NCBI RefSeq assembly: GCF_945957465.1 | Contig: NZ_CAMFLC010000017.1 | Coordinates: 1 to 64,000, forward strand | Reading direction: 5' to 3' | DNA length: 64,000 nucleotides | Origin: an uncultured Leifsonia sp. | GTDB taxonomy: Bacteria > Actinomycetota > Actinomycetes > Actinomycetales > Microbacteriaceae | Part shown: positions 16,825 to 25,303 of the stretch, piece after piece | How positions within the stretch are numbered: position 1 is the first letter of the stretch | Layout: every line of letters begins with the position of its first letter | Made by a program: the position numbers and the translations under genes | Notes under the pieces: generated by a model | What the model was told of the DNA's origin: nothing | The model's input: only the letters and a program-made list of their open reading frames with translations | The model's database searches: none

Positions 16825-17189
16825 CGGTGTGCCCCGTGGCCGGCGCGGGCGAAGAGCCCCAGCGAGGGGTGCTCATGACGCCAGTTTTCGTTGTTCAGGT
16901 GCACGGCGGGAGAGTCGACGTGTGACCAGACTTCGTGATGGATCTGGTCGAAGATGCCGCGCGCTACCGCGTTGCCGGGTGCCGGGAACGAGACGTCGCT
17001 GCGGAGCTGTACTTCCACCTGCGCGACGGTAAGCCCCGTCTCGGTGGCGATCTCCTCGTGGGTCATGTGTCGGCTGAGCTGCTTTACAGCGTTGCGGAGG
17101 GCGAGGTCGCACGCCTGTCGACTGGCCCGTCGGAGGACCGCCGCCCGGCGTGCTGCCTCGACCAGGTCGTGAGGGTCCACTGCGTTCAT
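16821..17189 (-). CDS. Hypothetical protein with HTH-like segment (MTHEEIATETGLTVAQVEVQL)
   Basis: ATGA overlap with the FHA gene. Confidence 0.65.
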   Translation of the reverse strand: MNAVDPHDLVEAARRAAVLRRASRQACDLALRNAVKQLSRHMTHEEIATETGLTVAQVEVQLRSDVSFPAPGNAVARGIFDQIHHEVWSHVDSPAVHLNNENWRHEHPSLGLFARAGHGAHR

Positions 17190-17385
17190 CGTCCCGCCTT
17201 TCGCTATAGGAGCCGTTGGGTCCGTATCGCTGGTTCTTGTCGGCGACCCCCCGAAAGCGGCGCGCAGACTTTCGGCGGGGCCGGCCGTGCTGCATGGGCG
17301 GATCGGTGATCGATCCAGCCCGGGAATGACCCCCGCAACATCCCGGGCGGACAGTAGCGACGGTGGTCCGATCTAGCCTGAATGC

Positions 17386-17679
17386 ATGCACATTCGGGGC
17401 CTAATCCAATCAACCGTGGTCGACGAGGTCACGGCCGAGGCCGACGATGCTCAGTCGGCTCGCGCGCTGATCGAGGCGCAGGTGCCCGCCGGGTACGAGC
17501 TGATCCAGGTTCATAACTCCATGCCGCGAGGCGGCCGCGTCATTGCGACCGGACGCATCCGTAGCGCAGCCACTCGTGAGCTCGACGCCGAGGGCCAGGA
17601 CTACCGCAGCGCTCGCGAGGCGCTGGAGGCATCGATTCCCGCCGATCACCGGCTGCTATACGTGCTCTCTGTCGATTGA
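17386..17679 (+). CDS. Hypothetical protein with internal tandem duplication
   Basis: TAEADDAQSARALIEAQVPAGYELIQV and DAEGQDYRSAREALEASIPADHRLLYV align. Confidence 0.65.
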   Translation: MHIRGLIQSTVVDEVTAEADDAQSARALIEAQVPAGYELIQVHNSMPRGGRVIATGRIRSAATRELDAEGQDYRSAREALEASIPADHRLLYVLSVD

Positions 17680-17710
17680 GCGAAGCGTTTCCGGCGAGGA
17701 ACTCGAGCCG

Positions 17711-17962
17711 TTAGTCCTGGCTCTGCCGCGCTGCGAACTTGCGGCGGCCCACCTCGACCAGCGCGAAGCCCGCTGCCAATGGCACTGCGCCGATCGCGGC
17801 TGCGATCAACACGTCGGACGATGAGAGCGCGCCGACCGCAACGTTCCGGGCCAGGGCGTAGCCGAAGCCGAGAGCGGCGCCGACGACGAGGCCAGCGTAG
17901 GCGAAGGCCCACCACCCGGAGTCTTCGGGTAGCTCGACGGTTTCCTTCTTAGATCGCAGCAC
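17711..17962 (-). CDS. Small membrane protein
   Basis: Two hydrophobic segments; coherent ORF. Confidence 0.6.
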   Translation of the reverse strand: MLRSKKETVELPEDSGWWAFAYAGLVVGAALGFGYALARNVAVGALSSSDVLIAAAIGAVPLAAGFALVEVGRRKFAARQSQD

Positions 17963-18024
17963 AGCGGGATCCTTTCACGAGGGGCGGACATTGCCGTTTG
18001 GGCGTTGCCCAGGGGAAAAGACGC

Positions 18025-18633
18025 CTAGATGACGGTCAGAGACTTGAGCGTGGGTGGGCCGGCGACGACGATGCCGGACGCTTCGCAGGCCTCCGGGCCG
18101 GTCATGTGGCGCGCCTCAGTGAAGCGTGGGCCCGGCGAGCCGGCGCTACCGAACAGCGCCAGAGCCGTCGCGCTTCCGGTGGTGTAGGCGGAGGCGTAGT
18201 AGATCCCCTCGAACGAGTTGGCCTGGATGGTCTCAGCCCACTGCTGCGGGATCGCGTAGTTCTCCATGGTGACCAGCTCGCGGACGATCCCGAATCGGAC
18301 CGCGCGCTCGGAGCTGACGGCAGCGCACTTGTAGTCGACTGGTGCTGCCATGGTCGAGACCTGGAAGGAGTCGGCTAGCGCTCGCGAGACGACATTCGAC
18401 TCGCTCACGGCGTCTCGGACCTTCTCGCGCACCGCGGTCTCGACCTTCGTAGCCGCGTAGCAGGTTCCCGACGGGGCCGGGAGGTTGAAGCGGCCGTTGC
18501 GACTGCTATCAAACCACCATGCGCCGCGCGCAGTGTTGTGCGCCCGGTACATCTGGGTCTCCGCGGACACTGTGTGTCGCGGCATCCTGCGGTAGTCCTG
18601 CCCTGGGACCGGCGCCCCTTGAGTGGCGGTCAC
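18025..18633 (-). CDS. RES-domain toxin
   Basis: YRAHNTARGAWWFDSSRNGRFNLPAPSGTCYAATKVETAVRE matches RES pattern; overlaps partner gene (ATGA). Confidence 0.8.
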   Translation of the reverse strand: MTATQGAPVPGQDYRRMPRHTVSAETQMYRAHNTARGAWWFDSSRNGRFNLPAPSGTCYAATKVETAVREKVRDAVSESNVVSRALADSFQVSTMAAPVDYKCAAVSSERAVRFGIVRELVTMENYAIPQQWAETIQANSFEGIYYASAYTTGSATALALFGSAGSPGPRFTEARHMTGPEACEASGIVVAGPPTLKSLTVI

Positions 18634-19208
18634 GCGGCCCAGCTCGCAGCCGTGCGCGCAGCAGACGTGACGACCGCGTCCACCTCGCCGGCGATCAACC
18701 GGTCGATGTTCCGGCGGCGGTTGCTCACATCCTCGGAGGACTGGTCAGGAACCGGGGTGTTGAGCCACTGCGCCCAGGTCCACTCGTCGTCGATTCCCCG
18801 CCGGAGTTCGCTGAGCACCTCACGCATGCCGGGGACAATCGCGCCGTTCACGACCTGGAACGCCGGATACACCGTCTGACCGTCCGCGGTGCGCAGCCGC
18901 AGCAGCCGCAACTCGGCGACGGCTTTGGAGACGGCCGCGCGGCCGCGTCCCAGCTCCTTTTGCAGCGATCCACTGGTGTAGCAGGGCCCAACGATTTCCA
19001 CCCACGGGCTGACCGCGATCGGCAGCCGCTCGACGACCTGCTCGGCGACCTCATCGGCGTCGCCGAGGTTGGTCAGTTCTTCGCCACGGTCGACCCGCTC
19101 GAGAAGTCGTGCCCGGACGGCGGCCACGATCTCGTCCACCGCGTGCTCCTGCACCTGGCGCGGCCCGGCCGTCCGCCGGCGACGACGTTCTGGTGCTGCA
19201 GTGCTCAT
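18630..19208 (-). CDS. Xre/MbcA/ParS-like antitoxin partner of RES toxin
   Basis: C-terminal WLNTPVPD...LIAGEVDAVVTSAARTAA pattern; gene order antitoxin-toxin. Confidence 0.7.
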   Translation of the reverse strand: MSTAAPERRRRRTAGPRQVQEHAVDEIVAAVRARLLERVDRGEELTNLGDADEVAEQVVERLPIAVSPWVEIVGPCYTSGSLQKELGRGRAAVSKAVAELRLLRLRTADGQTVYPAFQVVNGAIVPGMREVLSELRRGIDDEWTWAQWLNTPVPDQSSEDVSNRRRNIDRLIAGEVDAVVTSAARTAASWAA

Positions 19209-19222
19209 GGGTGACCTCCCAA

Positions 19223-19271
19223 GTCAACTATGTCAACCAATTCTCTCAGTCGCATGTCAACCATGTCAACC
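19223..19271. promoter_or_regulatory. Operator-like array: two GTCAACnATGTCAACC pairs whose starts are 33 bp apart, upstream of the toxin-antitoxin operon
   Basis: GTCAAC at 19223, 19232, 19256, 19265. Confidence 0.7.
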
Positions 19272-19384
19272 GCCGTGAGGGCGAAAACCCCTTTCGCGGA
19301 TAACGGATAACGCACGTTATGACAGCTTTGGAGCATCCTGCTAGTCCACTAGCGATATGCCCTTTCGCTTGCTAGCGTGTTCCT

Positions 19385-20011
19385 ATGGCGCGTAAACGAC
19401 TCCCCCTGCAGCAGGACCTTCTCTCCAACCTGCTGGTGATCACCCGCACTCGCGAGGACGTTGAGCATCTGCTCGAGCACGTGACGAGACTGCAGTCCGA
19501 GGCGATCGCTGTGGCGGCCGCCTACGGGGTATCCCAGACCGAATTGGCTGATGTCAGCCTGCTCAGTCGCCAGCGGGTTGGACAGCTCGTCAACGCCACC
19601 GAAGCTTCACGGGTCGACATAGGTGCACTCATTGACCAGATTCAGCAGGTCGATGACCATCCGCAGGATGTGATGGGCGCAGTCTCGACCGAGGCGATCC
19701 TGGCGTTGGATGTCGACGTGAGAGACGCGCTTGTGGACCGTCAGATTGAGGTGGTTTACGGGCCTGAGGAGTCCGCCCGTCGGGCAGGGTTTCGACGGAA
19801 GGCTCGTGAGGATGCCGAGCATGACCCGGAGCGTCGTGCAGCAGCTGAAGAGCGCGCTCGGCGTCGAGCACGAGCCATTTTTGGGAACCGGGAGCCAGCC
19901 CGGGAGGCGTTGCGCCCCGTGCTCGCTGTCTACTTCCCCGAGCCTCCTGCCGCCTGCGCCGGGGGCACCTGTGGCCGGTGCGAGGAGTGTTTGTCGAGGG
20001 GCGAACAGTGA
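19385..20011 (+). CDS. Hypothetical HTH-containing protein
   Basis: AYGVSQTELADVSLLSRQRVGQLV resembles HTH; C-terminal CAGGTCGRCEEC. Confidence 0.65.
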   Translation: MARKRLPLQQDLLSNLLVITRTREDVEHLLEHVTRLQSEAIAVAAAYGVSQTELADVSLLSRQRVGQLVNATEASRVDIGALIDQIQQVDDHPQDVMGAVSTEAILALDVDVRDALVDRQIEVVYGPEESARRAGFRRKAREDAEHDPERRAAAEERARRRARAIFGNREPAREALRPVLAVYFPEPPAACAGGTCGRCEECLSRGEQ

Positions 20012-20056
20012 TCCATCCGTCCACGCCAGGTTCCCGAAGACGACGGGACCTCGATC

Positions 20057-20662
20057 ATGGTTGAGCTACCTCGCCCCGGCCGACCGGATCCGTCGAAGCC
20101 GCGCGTACCACCGAGTGACACCGATCGCATCGTGATGTTCCTGTCCCTCGCTGACGAGTACGCCGGCCTTCTGGACTTCCTGAACGCACCTAACCGAGTC
20201 GTGATGGGACCGCCACGAACGGAGGCCGATCGTACCGCGCACTGGCACCGCCTTCTTCGCGCAGCTGTCTCCCGGAAATTCATCACGCAGGGGGACGGCG
20301 CCTATCTCGGCGACGTGTTCACCAGCATGGCGAGGCTTCGATCTTCCGAGTCCCCTCCCGTGGCGGTCCAGGATCTGCAGGAGCGGCTGAACCGCATAAG
20401 AACCGACTCCCTTGGAAGCTACGTCTTGGCGGGTCACCCGCCGACGTCGGAACCGGAGATCTTCTGGGACGTAATCTACGGGCAACTCATGCATGGGGAC
20501 TACGAGCGCTGGTACCGGAGCAATGCCCGCGCCGGCACCGGCTGGGATGTCAATGCGGTCGCGATGGTCCTGTCTCAGGTAGAGCAACTGGTCCTCGGGA
20601 CGCGAACCGCGATCGTAGAAGGACTCGAGCGCGGCTACCTGCGACTCGGAGGGAGCACTTAG
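20057..20662 (+). CDS. Hypothetical protein, 201 aa
   Basis: Coherent ORF. Confidence 0.65.
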   Translation: MVELPRPGRPDPSKPRVPPSDTDRIVMFLSLADEYAGLLDFLNAPNRVVMGPPRTEADRTAHWHRLLRAAVSRKFITQGDGAYLGDVFTSMARLRSSESPPVAVQDLQERLNRIRTDSLGSYVLAGHPPTSEPEIFWDVIYGQLMHGDYERWYRSNARAGTGWDVNAVAMVLSQVEQLVLGTRTAIVEGLERGYLRLGGST

Positions 20663-21582
20663 GCGTCGGCGCCGGCAGACCTGGCCGCACCTTCGCGCTT
20701 GAGAGAAATCAGCATCCTGTCGAAGAGACCCGGCTCAAGCGGCCAGTCCACTCCGACGAAGCGGTTCAATCCGATCGCACGGATGGGAGCACCGTTCTTA
20801 CGCTTCCCTGTGAGGAAGGCGACCTCACCGGGGATCGGTTTCTCGGCTGTGCGCGCCAATGTGACTCGGGAAGCTACTGGGCCGAGCTTGAGCGAGGATC
20901 GTCGCGGGAGGTCTCGAGCCGCAACGAGTTCGGCTCGAAGGGCGCGCGCCTTCTTGGTCACTGGCACCGTTCCGAGGATCGCGCAGGCGATCAGATATAC
21001 GGTCTTGGCTGCAGCGATCGTCACGGCGGCCATGTCGTAATCTCTGCCATGCATGCTGACCCGTCCTCCTTCGAGCACCTGCTGTACGGCCGGGTCTCCT
21101 CCCCCGACGCCGAACAAGACGAACTCTCCTTCTGGGGTCTCGCGGTAGAGATACCGCCCGGCCTTGCGTGCGCCCGGAACGGTATCGCCCTCGAAACGCA
21201 CCGGCGGGAGAGCCAGCTCATACCAGTCCTTGAACTCGGCCTCATATCGCGAGCCAAACTCGTTGTTACAGCGGGCACACGTCGTGACCAGCGGCCGTCC
21301 CCCGATTCCGTCCGGCGGAACGTGGTCGATGGTGGTGGGGTCGGCCGCACCGCAGATCGGACACTCGCTCAGCTCCAGCCTGGTCAGCTGCACCGACCAG
21401 GTCTTGAGCTCCGTCCGCTCCCCTTGCGGCTTGGGCATCTGGATGCTGAGGCCGTCAGTCAACTCGCCGCTGAAAAACTCCGGGATCGCGCGATGCTCTG
21501 CTCTCCCCACGACCGAACTGATGCGAGCGTCGCGGCCGCGCGTCGGCTCTGGCCTTCGGAAGGATTCTCCGGAGCCAGTCAT
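20659..21582 (-). CDS. HNH-endonuclease-like protein
   Basis: CPICGAADPTTIDHVPPDGIGGRPLVTTCARCNNEFGSRYEAEF. Confidence 0.7.
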   Translation of the reverse strand: MTGSGESFRRPEPTRGRDARISSVVGRAEHRAIPEFFSGELTDGLSIQMPKPQGERTELKTWSVQLTRLELSECPICGAADPTTIDHVPPDGIGGRPLVTTCARCNNEFGSRYEAEFKDWYELALPPVRFEGDTVPGARKAGRYLYRETPEGEFVLFGVGGGDPAVQQVLEGGRVSMHGRDYDMAAVTIAAAKTVYLIACAILGTVPVTKKARALRAELVAARDLPRRSSLKLGPVASRVTLARTAEKPIPGEVAFLTGKRKNGAPIRAIGLNRFVGVDWPLEPGLFDRMLISLKREGAARSAGADA

Positions 21583-21869
21583 GGCGCGCCCGGATCGTGA
21601 GTGTGTGCAGCAATGTGGTCGATTAGCTGTGACCACGCCGAGTGGGCCTGACCGACGTCTAGGTACCTTCCAAGTCGCCAACGCCCTTCGGGCAGCCCCT
21701 GAAGCTTGTAGTCGACCACCAGCTCGACGTCATGCTCGCCCTGCAGGGTGACCGGAATGAGACTGGTGATGTGGTCTGGGTTGATCCAACGCGACGGCGG
21801 CGGCCCTCCGAGGGCGGCATGCACCAGCGGTGCGTCCGCAGCTGCCGGCGGGATCGGGATGAGCGCCAC
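21579..21869 (-). CDS. Hypothetical protein, 96 aa
   Basis: ATGA overlap with HNH-like gene. Confidence 0.6.
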   Translation of the reverse strand: MALIPIPPAAADAPLVHAALGGPPPSRWINPDHITSLIPVTLQGEHDVELVVDYKLQGLPEGRWRLGRYLDVGQAHSAWSQLIDHIAAHTHDPGAP

Positions 21870-21935
21870 GCGCCACAGCGTAGCGGTAGCCCGCGCAGCC
21901 TCCCCGTTTCAGGTGGTCGGCGGTACGGTCGTGCC

Positions 21936-23813
21936 ATGCCAGCGACACCGCTTGTCGACGTCGACGGCAGACGTTTGCGCCTAACGAACCTGGATAAGGT
22001 GCTGTACCCGGAGACGGGGACCACCAAGGGCGATGTCATTCACTACTACGCGACCATCGCACCGGCACTCCTCCCCCACCTGGCTGAGCGCCCAGTCACG
22101 CGCAAGCGCTGGCCTGACGGCGTCGGTTCGGCCACCGCGCCCATCGAGGCATTCTTCGAGAAGGATCTCGGCATGGGCGTGCCGAATTGGGTGCTGCGCC
22201 AGACGATCCTTCACTCCGGCGGCGAGAAGCGCTATCCGGTGGTCACCGATCGCGCGACGCTCGTCTGGCTCGCGCAGAGCGCGGCGCTCGAGCTGCACGT
22301 GCCGCAGTGGCGCTTCGACACTGATCGCCGGCCGACGCGGATGGTGCTCGACTTCGACCCTGGAGAAGGAACCGGTCTTGCCGAGTGCGCTCAGGTGGCG
22401 TTGTGGGCGAAGGCGATCCTCGACGACATGGGGCTTCCGACTTTCCCCGTGACTTCCGGCAGCAAGGGCGTCCACGTCTATGTTCCTCTCGATGGCCGGC
22501 TCTCCTCAGACCAGGTGTCCGACGTCGCCCGCGAGCTCGCTCGGGCGCTTGAGGCTGACCACCCCGCCGAGGTGATCTCGACCATGCCGAAGGCACGTCG
22601 AGTGGGCAAGGTGTTCATCGGCTGGTCCCAGAACAACGCCAAAAAGACGACCATCTCCCCCTACTCGCTGCGCGGCACCGCGCGACCGTTCGCGGCCGCG
22701 CCTCGCACCTGGGAAGAGATTGCCGCACCAGGACTCGAGCAGCTGGACTTTTCCGAGGTCCTCGACCGATTCGAGGATGCGGGTGATCTGCTTGCCGCCC
22801 TCGACCACTCCCCCGCTGTACGCCCGCCTGAGCCTCTGCGAGGCCAGATCGACCTAGCTCTCGCCAAAGCCTCCGAACGCGTCCCAGAAGCCGCAGCGCT
22901 GCCCGGAGGAAGCCGTTACGAGCCGAAGCTGGACGGTTGGCGGACTGCGGCGGTCGTCGACGTCGACCGGGTGACACTCTGGTCGCGCCAGAAAACGAAC
23001 CTAACCGAAGCGTTCCCCGACGTCGCCACGGCGATCGCCGAGCAGGCGGATGCCGGCGTCGTCCTCGACGGCGAGCTCGTGCGCTGGAACGACGGGCGAC
23101 TCGAGTTCGACGCCCTGCAGCGCCGTTTCGCCTCAGGCAAGCAGCGCCGCCGGCAGCTGGTCGATGAGGAACCGATCGACTTCGTGGTCTTTGACATCCT
23201 CGCTGCAGGTGGCCGCGACCTGCGCGGCCTGCCCTACGACGAACGTCGCCACGCCCTCGAACAGCTCGCGGCCGGCTGGCGGCCGCCACTGAGCTTGATC
23301 GCCGCCACTACCGATGCCGATGAGGGCAGGAGGTGGTTCGAGGAGTTGACCGTCCGCGGGATCGAGGGCGTGGTGGTCAAGGGCGGCGCGCAGCCGTACC
23401 GCGGCGGCCAGCGCGATTGGATCAAGGTGAAGCACCGCGACACATTTGAAGTCGTTGCGGGCGCGGTCACCGGTACGTTGACTCAGCCGGGCGAGCTGAT
23501 CCTCGGTCGGTTTGAGGGCGACGAGCTGCGGATCATTGGCCGCACGACACCCCTGCGGCCTACGGCTGCCCGCGCGCTCACTCCCCTACTGCGACCCGCA
23601 CCTGCGGATCATCCGTGGCCCGACGTCATCTCGTCTCGCACCTACGACCGCTTCCAGCCCAAACGCGAAACAAAGCTCACGCTGATCGAGCCACTCACTG
23701 TCGAAATCTCTGCGGACACTTCGATCGTTGGCGGCACAATTCGCCACGCAGCACGGTTCGTCAGGGCTCGCCCAGAGGTATCTCCCGACGAGGTGAGTTG
23801 GCCGCGCTCCTAA
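21936..23813 (+). CDS. ligD: LigD-like polymerase + ATP-dependent DNA ligase
   Basis: LTNLDKVLYPETGTTKGDVIHYY (LigD polymerase domain); GGSRYEPKLDGWRTAAVVD (ligase motif I, EPKLDG); EGVVVKGGAQPYRGG. Confidence 0.88.
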   Translation: MPATPLVDVDGRRLRLTNLDKVLYPETGTTKGDVIHYYATIAPALLPHLAERPVTRKRWPDGVGSATAPIEAFFEKDLGMGVPNWVLRQTILHSGGEKRYPVVTDRATLVWLAQSAALELHVPQWRFDTDRRPTRMVLDFDPGEGTGLAECAQVALWAKAILDDMGLPTFPVTSGSKGVHVYVPLDGRLSSDQVSDVARELARALEADHPAEVISTMPKARRVGKVFIGWSQNNAKKTTISPYSLRGTARPFAAAPRTWEEIAAPGLEQLDFSEVLDRFEDAGDLLAALDHSPAVRPPEPLRGQIDLALAKASERVPEAAALPGGSRYEPKLDGWRTAAVVDVDRVTLWSRQKTNLTEAFPDVATAIAEQADAGVVLDGELVRWNDGRLEFDALQRRFASGKQRRRQLVDEEPIDFVVFDILAAGGRDLRGLPYDERRHALEQLAAGWRPPLSLIAATTDADEGRRWFEELTVRGIEGVVVKGGAQPYRGGQRDWIKVKHRDTFEVVAGAVTGTLTQPGELILGRFEGDELRIIGRTTPLRPTAARALTPLLRPAPADHPWPDVISSRTYDRFQPKRETKLTLIEPLTVEISADTSIVGGTIRHAARFVRARPEVSPDEVSWPRS

Positions 23814-24298
23814 ACTCTGTTAGTTACAGAGTCCCGGAGTTGCGCCTCGTCGTTTCCATTGAGCTCGTTGAGGTGCGGGATCAGGAGGTCGATCGCGATC
23901 CGGATGAGGGTGTTCTCGGTGATCCGCTCCCCCGCCCCAGGCGTCTTTGCTCGATTCAGCTTGCGCGCGTACTCCGTGAGCGTCTCGTACTGCTCCTCGC
24001 GAAGACGCGTCTCCTTGCGAACGAACCGCAGATACAGGGGCTCTCCCCCGGCCGGCGCCGGGACGACAGGGGCCGGCGCCGCGGCCGCGGCGGGCTCGGC
24101 AGTCTTCTTGGCCTGTGCAGGCTGCCGCTTTCGAGGCGGCGCTGACTTGACCCGGGGCGTTTCGACCTCCGGAGCGGCTACCGCCTGCGGGGCCACGGCA
24201 GGGTCAGAAGCCGGCGATGCGTCGCCCTGTCGCTGCAGCGGTTCGACGTCATCAGTGTCGATCTTTTCGAGCAGCGTCGAGAGGTCCTTGCGGCTCAT
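23810..24298 (-). CDS. Putative RHH-type partition protein (small ParB analogue)
   Basis: C-terminal YLRFVRKETRLREEQYETLTEYARKLNRAKTPGAGERITENTLIRIAIDLLI; overlaps parA. Confidence 0.65.
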   Translation of the reverse strand: MSRKDLSTLLEKIDTDDVEPLQRQGDASPASDPAVAPQAVAAPEVETPRVKSAPPRKRQPAQAKKTAEPAAAAAPAPVVPAPAGGEPLYLRFVRKETRLREEQYETLTEYARKLNRAKTPGAGERITENTLIRIAIDLLIPHLNELNGNDEAQLRDSVTNRV

Positions 24299-24960
24299 CA
24301 GATTGCTCCTGCCTGAACGGGGGCGTTTGCCCAGATGGATTGAAGCTCGAGCGCGACCGAGTTGTAGTCGAAGATCGCGGCCCGGTTCTGTCGCGTATCC
24401 GTGTAGTCCGTTACGACGCGACCATTTACGGGCGCGTCAGTGACGCTCGCAGATTTGCGGACGTGGTTCTTGAACCGAGCGAGACCCAGGTTGTCGACGA
24501 TGGACTCCCACTCCTGGAGGTGTGCGTCGCCGCGTCGTCGGTCGATGTTGTTCAGCAATACGCGATAGTCGAGCTGACGAGGCTCTACAAGGGACTTCAC
24601 GGTCCGCACCAGCGGCTGGATCGCAAGCGGCTCAGGGGCGAGAGGAAGGATGACGAAATCCGCGGAGTCGAGGACGGCAGAGAGCGTCGCGGTTGCTTCC
24701 AGATTGCCGGGCGTGTCGACAAAGACGAGGTCATAGGGCAGCTCTCGCAGGCGAGCGAGGTTCTTGGGATCTACGTCGGGAGCGAAGTCGAAAGGTAGGT
24801 CCTCCCCCGCGTTGCCGGCCCACCATGTGGTCGACCGCTGCCCATCGGCGTCAACCACGAGGACATCATTCCCGGCCTTGGCGAGCACAGCCGGCAAGTT
24901 CATGACCGTCGTCGTCTTGCCTATGCCGCCCTTCTGGCCCGCTACAGCAACGATTTTCAT
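24298..24960 (-). CDS. parA: ParA-family partition ATPase
   Basis: Deviant Walker A MKIVAVAGQKGGIGKTTTVMNLPAVLAK; DLVFVDTPGN. Confidence 0.92.
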   Translation of the reverse strand: MKIVAVAGQKGGIGKTTTVMNLPAVLAKAGNDVLVVDADGQRSTTWWAGNAGEDLPFDFAPDVDPKNLARLRELPYDLVFVDTPGNLEATATLSAVLDSADFVILPLAPEPLAIQPLVRTVKSLVEPRQLDYRVLLNNIDRRRGDAHLQEWESIVDNLGLARFKNHVRKSASVTDAPVNGRVVTDYTDTRQNRAAIFDYNSVALELQSIWANAPVQAGAI

Positions 24961-24977
24961 AGTGACATCCAATCTGT

Positions 24978-25303
24978 AGGTTCGGAAGTTACAGAGTTGC
25001 GCCCGCGGCGTTTTGCAAACTCTGTATGTTCGTGAGTTTGGAAGTCTGCGAGTTCGCGACTAACAGACTTCGAGAGTTCGTGACTTTGTAAGTTACAGAT
25101 AGTACCCGGGACTACACTCTGTAAGTTCCGAAGTCTGGCACTTCCGTACTTCCGTACTTCCGTACTTCCGTACTTCCGTACTTCCGTACTTCCGTAGTTC
25201 CGCACTTCCGTACTTCGGAACTCTGTAACTCCATGAGTAGGCTACCACGCGCGGAGCCCGAAGTTACAGACTTCGTGACTTCGTGACTTACAGAGTTTGT
25301 AAC
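24978..25303. repeat. Centromere-like array of 8-bp repeats: perfect cttccgta x7 at 25141-25196 plus degenerate NASTTNNN octamers on both sides
   Basis: 8-bp phase readable, e.g. aagttaca gacttcgt gacttcgt gacttaca gagtttgt aacttaca. Confidence 0.8.

Noticed and set aside
24957-25205. 82-aa minus ORF with YGSTEVRK repeats
   Set aside because: Translation of the 8-bp DNA repeat; best explained as a non-coding centromere-like array.
25141-25212. CRISPR-like repeat array
   Set aside because: Units are contiguous 8-mers with no spacers and no cas genes are present.
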